A stretch of 15,057 bases of DNA from JAHDCJ01 sp039028895 (GTDB lineage Bacteria > Bacteroidota > Bacteroidia > Chitinophagales > Saprospiraceae): assembly GCA_039028895.1 (NCBI GenBank), contig JBCCHF010000076.1:1-15057 (forward strand), written 5' to 3'. Numbering within the stretch: position 1 is the stretch's first letter; the number at the start of each line of letters is the position of its first letter. Shown here piece by piece: positions 7,838-14,686 of the stretch. The notes under the pieces were generated by a model. The model searched no databases. It was not told where the DNA came from and was given only the letters and a program-made list of their open reading frames with translations. Both the position numbers and the translations under genes were made by a program.

Positions 7838-7856
7838 AGCAACAACATTTTAGATT

Positions 7857-9623
7857 ATGGAAAGCCTATTCTATAAAATACTGACAAAAAATGACGTTAT
7901 CAAGGTAATAGTTGCAAAGTCACAGAAATATGACATTGACATGAAAAGTATTGGCAAAATATGCGATTCTAGAATCTATGAAACCCAACATATAGTGCCA
8001 CTTATGAATATTTGGTGTCAAAGGATAGACAAACTTATCGAAATAGATAAACTGTCACATCACGACCATACATGGAGATCGAAGAAATTGCTGAGATGGA
8101 GGGGGTTCACTTTCAAGGAATATTACCAATTGTTTAACCCATCAATCGTAGAAGAGGAGTTTGTATTTCATCCAGTTTTCAATCAATTAAATAAGTTCAA
8201 TTCAGGCATAGAGACGCAAGCAGAAAGGGAGTTTTACCTAAATACTTTCGAGTACAATGAAGGAGATTATATCAAAGCTCTACTGGAAGCGAAGATGGAA
8301 GATTTACTCGTTTTTTTTTACAAGCACATCAATGTAGTCTTTCCTTTCTCTTCTCTGCAAAAACATGCACACGTAACTGGACAGACAGGGAAAGGTAAAT
8401 CGGAGTTCTTGAGACTCCTATTCTATTCTTTGCAGAAGAGATCACAGAAGAAAAGGAAATACAGCTTAGTCCTTATTGACCCTCACGGTGATCTGGCTGA
8501 AAAAATTATGAAGTCTCACCTAAATAAAGACCATGACCGCCTCGTATACTTTGCCCCAAAACTTGATTCCGACCGTACACCCATAATTAACCCACTACAG
8601 CTTAAAGATGAATCTCTGCTTGAAAAGACTACCGAGTTCATTGTAGAGGCTTTTGACGAGCTAATGAGGGATCAAAGTCTCTCAGATCAAATGAGGACTA
8701 TACTAACTCCATGTGTATATACGCTCTTAAAGAGGGGGAATGCCAACCTCGAAGACCTACAAAGGTTTATGCTGAACGACCCGGAGCTTATTAGTCTTGG
8801 TAGACAAAGCGAAATAAAACCGCACAGAGATTTCTTCGTAAACAATTTCGAAGGGACAAAAGGAAGAGACCCCTACACCATAACCAAGAAGGCAATATTT
8901 ACCAGGATACAAAATCTCATCAACTTCCCTATGTTTTACAACATGACTATGGGAGAGAGTACTGTGGACCTTGGGAAATGCCTCAATGGAGGAAAGGTTG
9001 TTGTATTTGATCTAAAGGGTCTAGGAGGTGTATCAAAAGAGGCTTTTGGGAGGTTCATAATAGCAAAAATCAAAGCTATAGCGAGTAATAGGGAGAGGAT
9101 ACCTGAAGAGCGAAGAAAACCAACGTTCGTTTTCATTGACGAATGCCAGAACTTTATTACCAGCTCGATATCAAAGACGCTCTCAGAGATGCGTAAATAT
9201 GGTTTACATTTAATCCTTGCTCATCAGTACATTGAGCAATTAGGATATCTAACAGGTGCGGTTTTGTCGAACACTGATATGAAGGTTGTATTTGAGAACC
9301 ACGAATCTACTCTGCAAAAGTTCTCATCATACATGGATATGACCGTGAAAGAAATGAGAACCCAATGGAAGAAATACGAATGCTATGTAAAAGTTGGAGG
9401 TAGAAGAACTATAAAATTCAAGCCATCTAGTAAGCTTCTTTCGAAAAAGAAATATAGCCTGACGAAAGAACAAGAATCAGCGTTACGTAAGTACACACTA
9501 GATACCTACTACGACCCAATTGGGCAAACAAGTATTATTAATACAAAACCAAATAAACAGAAGAAAAAGAAAGATATTACTCCACCCCACAGTTCGATCT
9601 TACTAGATGACGATGATTTTTAG
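7857..9623 (+). CDS. HerA/TraG-VirD4-type DNA-pump ATPase (conjugative transfer family)
   Basis: 588 residues. The first 160 residues carry no clear motif and are not membrane-spanning, unlike full VirD4/TraG coupling proteins. The ATPase core runs from about 160 to 490. Walker A is GQTGKGKS (175-182), followed by LVLIDPHGDLAEKI (205-218), a form common to plasmid transfer and HerA-like pumps. Walker B is FVFIDECQNF (424-433, D428/E429), followed by RKYGLHLILAHQYIEQL (sensor region, Q457) and SNTDMKVVF, as in TraD/TraG TraM-recognition-type proteins. The C-terminus is Lys-rich and ends in DDDDDF. It should be a hexameric ATPase moving double- or single-stranded DNA, in conjugation or mobilization. 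A TAG lies two codons upstream of the ATG in frame, so the start is fixed. The next gene downstream, same strand, is a Replic_Relax protein. The soluble form suggests membrane anchoring through another protein, perhaps the divergent coiled-coil one. Confidence 0.85.
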   Translation: MESLFYKILTKNDVIKVIVAKSQKYDIDMKSIGKICDSRIYETQHIVPLMNIWCQRIDKLIEIDKLSHHDHTWRSKKLLRWRGFTFKEYYQLFNPSIVEEEFVFHPVFNQLNKFNSGIETQAEREFYLNTFEYNEGDYIKALLEAKMEDLLVFFYKHINVVFPFSSLQKHAHVTGQTGKGKSEFLRLLFYSLQKRSQKKRKYSLVLIDPHGDLAEKIMKSHLNKDHDRLVYFAPKLDSDRTPIINPLQLKDESLLEKTTEFIVEAFDELMRDQSLSDQMRTILTPCVYTLLKRGNANLEDLQRFMLNDPELISLGRQSEIKPHRDFFVNNFEGTKGRDPYTITKKAIFTRIQNLINFPMFYNMTMGESTVDLGKCLNGGKVVVFDLKGLGGVSKEAFGRFIIAKIKAIASNRERIPEERRKPTFVFIDECQNFITSSISKTLSEMRKYGLHLILAHQYIEQLGYLTGAVLSNTDMKVVFENHESTLQKFSSYMDMTVKEMRTQWKKYECYVKVGGRRTIKFKPSSKLLSKKKYSLTKEQESALRKYTLDTYYDPIGQTSIINTKPNKQKKKKDITPPHSSILLDDDDF

Positions 9624-9641
9624 TCATAAGTTGAATAGAAA

Positions 9642-9670
9642 AGTGTACCGTAGATAGGAAACTGTACACT
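9642..9670. promoter_or_regulatory. Inverted repeat between the ATPase and Replic_Relax genes
   Basis: AGTGTAC (9642-9648) and GTACACT (9664-9670) are perfect 7-bp arms, 22 bases apart centre to centre, in the 111-base gap before the Replic_Relax gene. The half sites face each other at two helical turns, which suits a dimeric regulator; no T-run makes a terminator less likely. No owner protein can be named. Confidence 0.35.
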
Positions 9671-9734
9671 CTCTAGAATAAATGGTAGTTATAGTTGGAA
9701 TTATTGTTTGAATTTATACTAAATTATGTGAGTA

Positions 9735-10586
9735 GTGATAGCCCCAAAGCAAGTTAAAATACTTGAAGCATTAGGAAGGTATAAATTCCTTTCCCGTTCT
9801 CAGTTTGCCAGACTTGGGATTGAACAATATAATTCCAACTATACCAAGTACAGCAAGCCCCTCTTAGAAAGGAAATTAATTGGAGTCATTGACGCCAGAC
9901 CATATGATCTTGGATTCATTTATTACCTCAAAGAAAGAGGTGCAAAGATCATCTCTGAGCATTTACAAACCAACTTTGGAGGATTGAACTATGTGAAGTC
10001 TGAACCTACTCTTAGCCCTCAAACCTTATACCATCGCAAGTATGCTATTGATTGCCAAATCGAATTATTCAAATCTTGTGAAACGAACGGGATTGAAATT
10101 GATTTTTATGAAAGAGATATAGAAACTATCGGCAGTCTCAAAAAGGATAAGATGCTGCAAAGAAAAACGAGGGTGCCAATTAACAAAGGACAATTCCTTG
10201 AGCCGGATGCTATATTTAGAATTATCACTCCTAAAGGGAGAAAGCTGTATTGCTTTGAGCTTGAAAACGCTACGTTCACCAAGAAGTCTTTTGAGAAGAT
10301 TATGAAGCATGTCCGGGCTTTGAATATGAAAAGTCCAAGTCAAAAATACAACCATGAAAAAGCTCATCGTGTACTCATGGTGTATAAGGATGCAGGCATT
10401 ATGAAGTCCGTTATGTCCAAGATGGAACAACACCTTACTAACATTAATAAATGGTTTCTATTTAAATCCTATGACGATGTGGCTACTCCAGTTTCTCTCA
10501 AAAAATCAACTTTTACGATTGCTGACGAAAAAGATTTTTTTTCAAACTGGCTAACTTTAAACGGTACATACGTACCTATGTATTAG
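9735..10586 (+). CDS. Replic_Relax (replication-relaxation) family protein
   Basis: 283 residues. Residues about 4-75 form a winged helix-turn-helix: KQVKILEALGRYKFLSRSQF, then KPLLERKLIGVI and YYLKERG as the wing. A conserved histidine/arginine pair (LYHRKYAID, 99-107) follows. Residues 150-180 carry LEPDAIFRI then LYCFELENAT, i.e. D158 followed by E175-x-E177. That resembles the acidic core of PD-(D/E)XK-like nucleases, although the final position is Glu rather than Lys. This layout is the one of the Replic_Relax family, named from plasmid replication/relaxation work and usually found beside TraG/HerA-type pumps, as here. It probably binds the element's DNA, perhaps at origin or transfer sites; cleavage is unproven. 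The start is GTG (9735): a TGA lies just upstream in frame and no suitable ATG exists before residue 140. It is probably co-expressed with the ATPase, with an inverted repeat in the gap. Confidence 0.75.
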   Translation: MIAPKQVKILEALGRYKFLSRSQFARLGIEQYNSNYTKYSKPLLERKLIGVIDARPYDLGFIYYLKERGAKIISEHLQTNFGGLNYVKSEPTLSPQTLYHRKYAIDCQIELFKSCETNGIEIDFYERDIETIGSLKKDKMLQRKTRVPINKGQFLEPDAIFRIITPKGRKLYCFELENATFTKKSFEKIMKHVRALNMKSPSQKYNHEKAHRVLMVYKDAGIMKSVMSKMEQHLTNINKWFLFKSYDDVATPVSLKKSTFTIADEKDFFSNWLTLNGTYVPMY

Positions 10587-10631
10587 GCGAAAGACAAAAC
10601 TCACCCTAACTGACTGATATTCAATCAACAT

Positions 10632-10663
10632 CCTTATAATTGAGGTATACCTCAGTTATAAGG
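10632..10663. promoter_or_regulatory. 32-bp near-perfect palindrome
   Basis: Positions 10632-10663 read the same on both strands except one pair (T at position 9 against G at position 24, a wobble pair in RNA). The core TGAGGTATACCTCA is a perfect 14-bp palindrome, flanked by CCTTATAA and TTATAAGG. It lies 46 bases after the Replic_Relax stop and about 100 before the TGA-interrupted frame. The lack of a loop and T-run favours a dimer or tetramer binding site (operator, resolution or nick-associated site) over a terminator. Confidence 0.5.
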
Positions 10664-10761
10664 ACTAACTATACCTTCTCTCTCACTTTTTGCTTGCAAT
10701 TACCCGTTGATTTTGTAAGAATTGCAGTAGGTGCAAACTCATTTACAATTTGCAAATACGC

Positions 10762-11301
10762 ATGGAATACTGACTACCGAAAGAGATTGCAAAATTAATG
10801 AACGTTTCGTTCAGAACGATTTACAATTATTTGAAAAAACACCCTGATAAAATTCGCATCAAGAAGGAATATTGAAAGACTTTTGCACATATTGAAGATG
10901 TTTCAAAACTGTTACAATCAGCAGGTAAAACGGTGCAAAATCCCTCTACAAATATTTTACAAACCAATCTTAAAACTACTCCTGAAAAGGAATCAGATGC
11001 TTTGCAAGACTTACAAAATCATTACAAGATAATTGAAGAAAAAAATAAACAATTAGAAAAGTTTAGTGCAGGAATGGAAGAAAAAGCTAACAAGTATGCT
11101 ATGGTCCTTTCAGATGTAAAAGATGAGAAAAAAGTCTTGTTTGAGAAATACATTTCCCTGCAATCAGAACTAAATGAAACCATCAAATGAATAGGGAAAC
11201 AAGAGCTTAATCGAGCTCGTAAGTATTATACGCTTCTAGCAATTTGCTTTGCTCTTATTGTAGCTTTTGTTCTATTAATTTTTGATCTTTGAAGTCCTTA
11301 G
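10762..11301 (+). pseudogene. HTH / coiled-coil / C-terminal TM protein with frame broken only by in-frame TGA codons
   Basis: One frame runs without any shift from ATG 10762 to TAG 11299-11301 (180 codons). It contains only TGA interruptions: 10771-10773, 10873-10875, 11188-11190, and a last TGA at 11290-11292 three codons before the TAG. Between them it reads as a continuous protein. LPKEIAKLMNVSFRTIYNYL is a helix-turn-helix, followed by KKHPDKIRIKKEY and KTFAHIEDVSKLLQS, a typical short DNA-binding wing. Then comes a heptad coiled coil (HYKIIEEKNKQLEKF to LFEKYISLQSELNETIK). Past the third TGA it continues IGKQELNRARKYY and a 20-residue hydrophobic helix (TLLAICFALIVAFVLLIF). TGG tryptophan codons are absent from the whole frame. 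Read strictly, only 10933-11187 is open (GTG start, 85 codons). The simplest view is a decaying plasmid-type regulator; TGA readthrough is the alternative. Neighbours use TGG for Trp, so global recoding is unlikely. Confidence 0.55.
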
Positions 11302-11422
11302 GAGCGACTCACATCCTAGCCGAAAAAGCACGACCCTTGACCATAAAATTGTTAATGCTTTTATCTACTATCAAAAATCATGGTAAAGGGTTGTTTAGAT
11401 TCTATTAAAATGGAAGGAAAAT

Positions 11423-11483
11423 AAACCGTTTGGTGAAAATCTGATCCTTTTTCCCTGAATCCAGACGAAATAGGTATATGCGT
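11423..11483 (+). repeat. Diverged 61-bp repeat, copy 1
   Basis: Aligned without gaps against 14121-14181, 39 of 61 positions agree by hand count, ending in an identical GTATATGCGT. Each copy carries two tandem versions of an about 20-base motif of the type AAAATC-TGA-(A/T)CC-(G/A)TTTT. Such multiple short repeats recall the ends of IS21-family insertion sequences, but no transposase remains nearby. Copy 1 lies before the FISUMP gene, copy 2 after the nuclease gene. Confidence 0.45.
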
Positions 11484-11496
11484 ATACTTACCTAGT

Positions 11497-11510
11497 TGTT
11501 CCTAGGAACA
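11497..11510. promoter_or_regulatory. Perfect 14-bp palindrome
   Basis: TGTTCCTAGGAACA is fully self-complementary and lies 13 bases after repeat copy 1. It may be a dimer-binding operator or recombination core. Copy 2 of the repeat is not followed by the same palindrome. Confidence 0.35.
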
Positions 11511-11722
11511 TCCAATCAAACTTCTGCAAAAGATAACTGGTCACCTTATTTTATATGTTGCATTCCCCTAAAACCGTTAAGTTATGTCGGATGAATTCAA
11601 AAAAGAATTAAATTTTAAAATAATTCCATACCCTCACAACAAATGTATCCCAGAAGGATAATTCATCGGGATAAAACTCAAAAAAATTTATATTTTTATC
11701 TACTAAATAAAAAAATTTATGT

Positions 11723-12457
11723 ATGGAACTGAAGAATATAACAGATATAATAAATACTGTTAAAAAAACTTTTTCAGATTCTCCAATGAGAACCGGGTTA
11801 TTGGCGCTGATTGGGATTGTTAGCGTTGCAGTGTATTTTGACAGAATATATCCCTCTTGGAAAGAAAACCCACTCATACTTGTTGGAATAATAATTAGTT
11901 CAATCGTGCTTGGACTCATTCTATTGGCCTTAACTAATTTCGGTCCATTCCTTAAATACCTTGGCTTGATCTTATTAATTTTTGTCCTAGGTGTTGCGAT
12001 TTTTCTTGCTTTTCATTTCATAAGAGATTCGCTAAATCCCAATGCGATTAAAAAAGTAAAGGTAAACGGACAGATTTGGACTGCTGAAAATATTAGGAAT
12101 CCATCAATTGACGACACTCAATGCCTGGCTGATGGATATGGATGCTATTACACTTACGAAGGGGCATATGATGCTTGTGCGAAACTTGGAATTGGTTGGA
12201 CATTGCCGTCAGTCCTTGATTGGCAAAAAACTAATAGCTCAAAGTTGAGGCTCAATGCCGGAGGATTTGGGAAATACAACCATGTGGATGACTGGGGAAT
12301 TCAGGATAGAGGAGTATTGGGATATTATTGGACTTCGACAAAACCTGCAGGGACGAATTATCCTAAGTACATCATGTTTAATCCCAATACCAAAGAAATC
12401 TTGGAGGATGAAGGAAGTACAGGGTATCAATACAATTGTAGGTGTATAAAGAAATAA
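11723..12457 (+). CDS. Membrane-anchored FISUMP-domain protein
   Basis: 244 residues. Three hydrophobic helices lie at about 22-40, 49-70 and 76-100, so the C-terminal domain should be outside the inner membrane. Residues 110-244 match the FISUMP (Fibrobacter succinogenes major paralogous) domain: VKVNGQIWTAENIRNPS (the usual G-x-x-W-x-x-[EQ]N opening), CYYTYEGAYDACAKLGIGW, TLPSVLDWQ (the usual G-W-x-LP-x-x-x-[ED]W), GYYWTST, and a closing YNCRCIKK in place of the usual VRCVRD. Known FISUMP proteins are mostly lipoproteins or secreted, so the N-terminal three-helix anchor is unusual. Cys133 and Cys141 near the start, and Cys239/Cys241 at the end, could form disulfides. Function is unknown, presumably binding at the cell surface or in the periplasm. 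The start at 11723 is preferred over an overlapping out-of-frame ATG four bases earlier. Neighbours give no pathway. Confidence 0.75.
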   Translation: MELKNITDIINTVKKTFSDSPMRTGLLALIGIVSVAVYFDRIYPSWKENPLILVGIIISSIVLGLILLALTNFGPFLKYLGLILLIFVLGVAIFLAFHFIRDSLNPNAIKKVKVNGQIWTAENIRNPSIDDTQCLADGYGCYYTYEGAYDACAKLGIGWTLPSVLDWQKTNSSKLRLNAGGFGKYNHVDDWGIQDRGVLGYYWTSTKPAGTNYPKYIMFNPNTKEILEDEGSTGYQYNCRCIKK

Positions 12458-12604
12458 AAAATCACTTCGACTATAAACCCTATTTTTTTGCTGAATGTTT
12501 TAATAAATCAAGGATAAAATTGAACCATTTTAAGGAGTTAATTTACAATTGTTGGTCTCTATATACCAATTCCAATTGGATATTAAAAAAGAGGGTTCAG
12601 ACTA

Positions 12605-12625
12605 AATAATCTCAAAATGATTATT
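12605..12625. promoter_or_regulatory. Inverted repeat before the nuclease gene
   Basis: AATAATC (12605-12611) and GATTATT (12619-12625) form perfect 7-bp arms around 7 bases, 26 bases before the nuclease ATG. It could be an operator for a tightly controlled toxic gene, or part of a leader hairpin. AT-richness makes chance matches fairly likely. The rest of the 194-base gap holds two more short inverted repeats (12552-12569, 12566-12579) and nothing else recognisable. Confidence 0.3.
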
Positions 12626-12651
12626 CCTACTTTTCATAAAAATAAAACTTA

Positions 12652-14073
12652 ATGCCAAAGAGACTAAGTACAATATTAAATTTAGATCAAAAAGATTTAT
12701 ATACAAGAGGTGTATTTAACGGTTTTGTTGATATTGATTCTCAGTTTCATTTAGACCCTTCCTTGCTCGATCAAATCGATATAAAAGAATTTAAAGGAGC
12801 AAGAAAAAAGTTTAAAAATTATTTTAAAGGGGTATTAAGCGTAATTAAAGCCTCAAAAGTTAATGATGACAGATTCTGGAGAGAGACTATCAAAATGCTT
12901 ACTTTCAAAGAAGTTCAAGGTATATCACTTGGTCATGCGATAGGTGGTAATCACGGGAATGGTGTAGGTAAAGTCTTAGCCACTAGACTCACTGAAACAA
13001 CTAAAATAATTATTGATGCTGGAATTAATGATCCAGTAATTTTTGAATTAGTTGGATTGTTTGAAGAAGGCTACGGCCCTGATAGAATAAGTGATATGAC
13101 AATTGTGATTCTTATAGAGCATCTAATTAATTACACTCAACGAATATGCAAAGAACTTACGATTGATTTAAAGCAATTTAGAATTCTACGCCAAGATTTC
13201 CATTTACCTGAAAATCCAATAAATAAGAAGCCATTAATATTTACACCAAGAGATTTATTAAAACCTATACCAATCGCTTATGATTGGGAAGATATTGAAA
13301 GTATTAGTATTTACAATGATAGACTTCGAGCTAAAGTAAATAAAACAATAGGTAACACTTGGAAAAGAGCAATTAGAAAAACAGCAAAAGTCGACTTGAA
13401 AAGTGAGTTACTCAAGCATCCCGAGCTGATTAAAGACTTATTAAAAAAATATAAGTTAAAACAAAAAAAGAAGTATGATTATGATAAAAATGAACTAGGT
13501 GAAAAAATTCTATTAGACCTTGTTGATAAAGCTATAAATGAGCATCCATTAAATTTGAGACATTACTTCCCCGCCACATCAAAGAATATATTTTTTATCG
13601 TCAAACAAATATGTGAGCAATTCCAAAATTTAATTGAAAATAATGGTTGGTTTGAATTTTTATACAATCAAAAGGGAGAACTTAATGATGAACGATTTCC
13701 TCAAAAACTATTTTTCGGAATAGCTGAGAATTATTGCCAAGTGAACAATTTAGATTTATCAAGAGAGGCAAATGCAGGAAGCGGTGCATTAGATTTCAAA
13801 TTATCTCAAGGGTATAGCTCCAAAGTTACAGTTGAAATGAAATACGACAAAAATAGTAGTTTGATTTCGGGTGTAACAAAACAACTTCCAACATATAATC
13901 AAGCTGAAAAATCGTATTATAGTATTTATCTTGTAATTCGAACTCGAAAAACTGATCTCGCCATTAGAAGACTTAAAGATGCCATTGCCAAAATGGATAC
14001 TAATGGTAAACGTAAGCCTGATTTGTTTGTTATTGATGGTAGATGGAAAAATTCAGCAAGCAAAAGAAAATAA
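12652..14073 (+). CDS. Stand-alone PD-(D/E)XK nuclease-superfamily protein (candidate defence/restriction enzyme)
   Basis: 473 residues, no signal peptide or membrane segment. The C-terminal third carries a restriction-endonuclease-like core. It has REANAGSGALDFKLSQ with D381, then VTVEMKY with E395-x-K397 (a D-x13-E-x-K arrangement), then KQLPTYNQAEKSYYSIYLVI (Q411 and Y415), the typical helix-strand of the fold. The N-terminal two thirds are unrecognised but look structured and conserved, with FVDIDSQFHLDPSLL (25-39), HAIGGNHGNGVG (95-106) and EEGYGPDRISDMT (138-150). It does not resemble a common type II restriction enzyme and no methyltransferase or ATPase partner follows, so target choice must lie in its own N-terminus or the gene acts alone in phage defence. 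The gene is strongly AT-rich with A/T-ending codons, typical of recently acquired DNA. A 7-bp inverted repeat sits just upstream. Nuclease fold likely, biological role inferred. Confidence 0.65.
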   Translation: MPKRLSTILNLDQKDLYTRGVFNGFVDIDSQFHLDPSLLDQIDIKEFKGARKKFKNYFKGVLSVIKASKVNDDRFWRETIKMLTFKEVQGISLGHAIGGNHGNGVGKVLATRLTETTKIIIDAGINDPVIFELVGLFEEGYGPDRISDMTIVILIEHLINYTQRICKELTIDLKQFRILRQDFHLPENPINKKPLIFTPRDLLKPIPIAYDWEDIESISIYNDRLRAKVNKTIGNTWKRAIRKTAKVDLKSELLKHPELIKDLLKKYKLKQKKKYDYDKNELGEKILLDLVDKAINEHPLNLRHYFPATSKNIFFIVKQICEQFQNLIENNGWFEFLYNQKGELNDERFPQKLFFGIAENYCQVNNLDLSREANAGSGALDFKLSQGYSSKVTVEMKYDKNSSLISGVTKQLPTYNQAEKSYYSIYLVIRTRKTDLAIRRLKDAIAKMDTNGKRKPDLFVIDGRWKNSASKRK

Positions 14074-14120
14074 TAGCTAATTCTTGGTTTTTTAATCCCC
14101 AAATCTAAGTTTCAAAATCT

Positions 14121-14181
14121 GAACCGTTTTGTAAAAATCGAGCCATTTTATGTAGAGTTTGATCGGAATGAGTATATGCGT
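14121..14181 (+). repeat. Diverged 61-bp repeat, copy 2
   Basis: Counterpart of 11423-11483, same orientation, 2.7 kb away, sharing AACCGTTT near its start and an identical GTATATGCGT at its end. Internally GAACCGTTTTGTA is followed after a few bases by GAGCCATTTTATGTA, a tandem of the same motif. A third fragment, AAAATTGAACCATTTTA at 12516-12532, resembles one unit only (15 of 17 positions against the unit here). Confidence 0.45.
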
Positions 14182-14187
14182 GCATAT
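14174..14187. repeat. Inverted repeat ATATGC-GT-GCATAT
   Basis: Perfect 6-bp arms around two bases at the right end of repeat copy 2, overlapping its GTATATGCGT tail. Copy 1 has the related GTATA-TGCG-TATAC arrangement at 11474-11487. The shared palindromic ends argue that this part of the repeat is a protein-binding or recombination site. Confidence 0.4.
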
Positions 14188-14624
14188 CCCTACATTTTTT
14201 TAATACTTTCGAATCCTTAGCTTCAAACCTCCTCTGCTTGCATAAAGATGGCATCTCAAACAGGGCAATGCACCACCACAAAAAGGGGTTGAATCTAAGG
14301 CTTAAAAGTTATCCGTTAAAAACGATTTAAACCGTGTTGGGTGAAATACCTTCATAGAATACATCTTAATTTGTCAACTGATATTTGCTCTACGTGATTG
14401 TTATTGTTGCAATTGCAAGCTTTAACTAATTATCAGAAATAAAATTTCTTATTTGGTCTGTTAACAGCGGTTAAACAGAAACGGGTTAAGCAAATATTTG
14501 GATTGTGGATTTTGCTTTCTCCTCAAAGCACACAGGCCCATAAATTGTTTTTCATATATTAATTTAATACCTTGTATAGTATAGAAGTGTATCTACGACA
14601 CATCCACAGGAATGAATTCAGATT

Positions 14625-14632
14625 TATTTTTG
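14625..14632 (+). promoter_or_regulatory. Possible -7 element for the last gene
   Basis: TATTTTTG fully matches the Bacteroidota TAnnTTTG -7 element and lies 54 bases before the ATG at 14687. No TTTG is seen at the -33 position, so it is weak support only. Confidence 0.3.
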
Positions 14633-14686
14633 AAGCCAAGCTGTAAAGGCTTGCTAGAATAGTATTCCAACCTTTAAACTTGAAAT

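Larger units (their letters stand above)
11302..11722. other. AT-rich non-coding stretch before the FISUMP gene
   Basis: About 420 bases with no convincing gene. It contains one copy of a diverged 61-bp repeat and a perfect 14-bp palindrome, listed separately. A 25-codon open frame at 11584 starts plausibly (MSDEFKKELNF) but ends at once. The final 60 bases are extremely AT-rich and contain TATTTTTA about 30 bases before the FISUMP start, a one-mismatch -7 element without a clear -33. Confidence 0.5.
14074..14686. other. Long non-coding stretch with repeat remnants
   Basis: About 610 bases without a credible gene on either strand. It holds copy 2 of the 61-bp repeat and the ATATGCGTGCATAT inverted repeat (both listed). 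A further AAACCGTGTTGGGTGAAA segment near 14326 resembles the start of the repeat. Two short perfect palindromes, TTGCAATTGCAA (14407-14418) and CTGTTAACAG (14459-14468), are followed by two more GTTAA-type words. It looks like a worn junction between inserted segments. Confidence 0.45.

Noticed and set aside
10762..11301. TGA codons as selenocysteine
   Set aside because: No redox family, no cysteine-like positions and no visible SECIS hairpin; several Sec residues in an HTH/coiled-coil protein would be implausible.
11584..11661. 25-codon open frame starting MSDEFKKELNF
   Set aside because: Too short, no start signal and no family; may be the stub of a lost gene but cannot be supported.
303..14073. 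Genome-wide reassignment of TGA to a sense codon
   Set aside because: No intact gene contains internal TGA and all use TGG for tryptophan. The absence of TGA stops in nine genes is too small a sample.
11423..14187. Integron cassette array with attC sites
   Set aside because: Only two intergenic repeats, no integrase, genes too long and spaced irregularly, and no clear paired core sites at both ends of each repeat.
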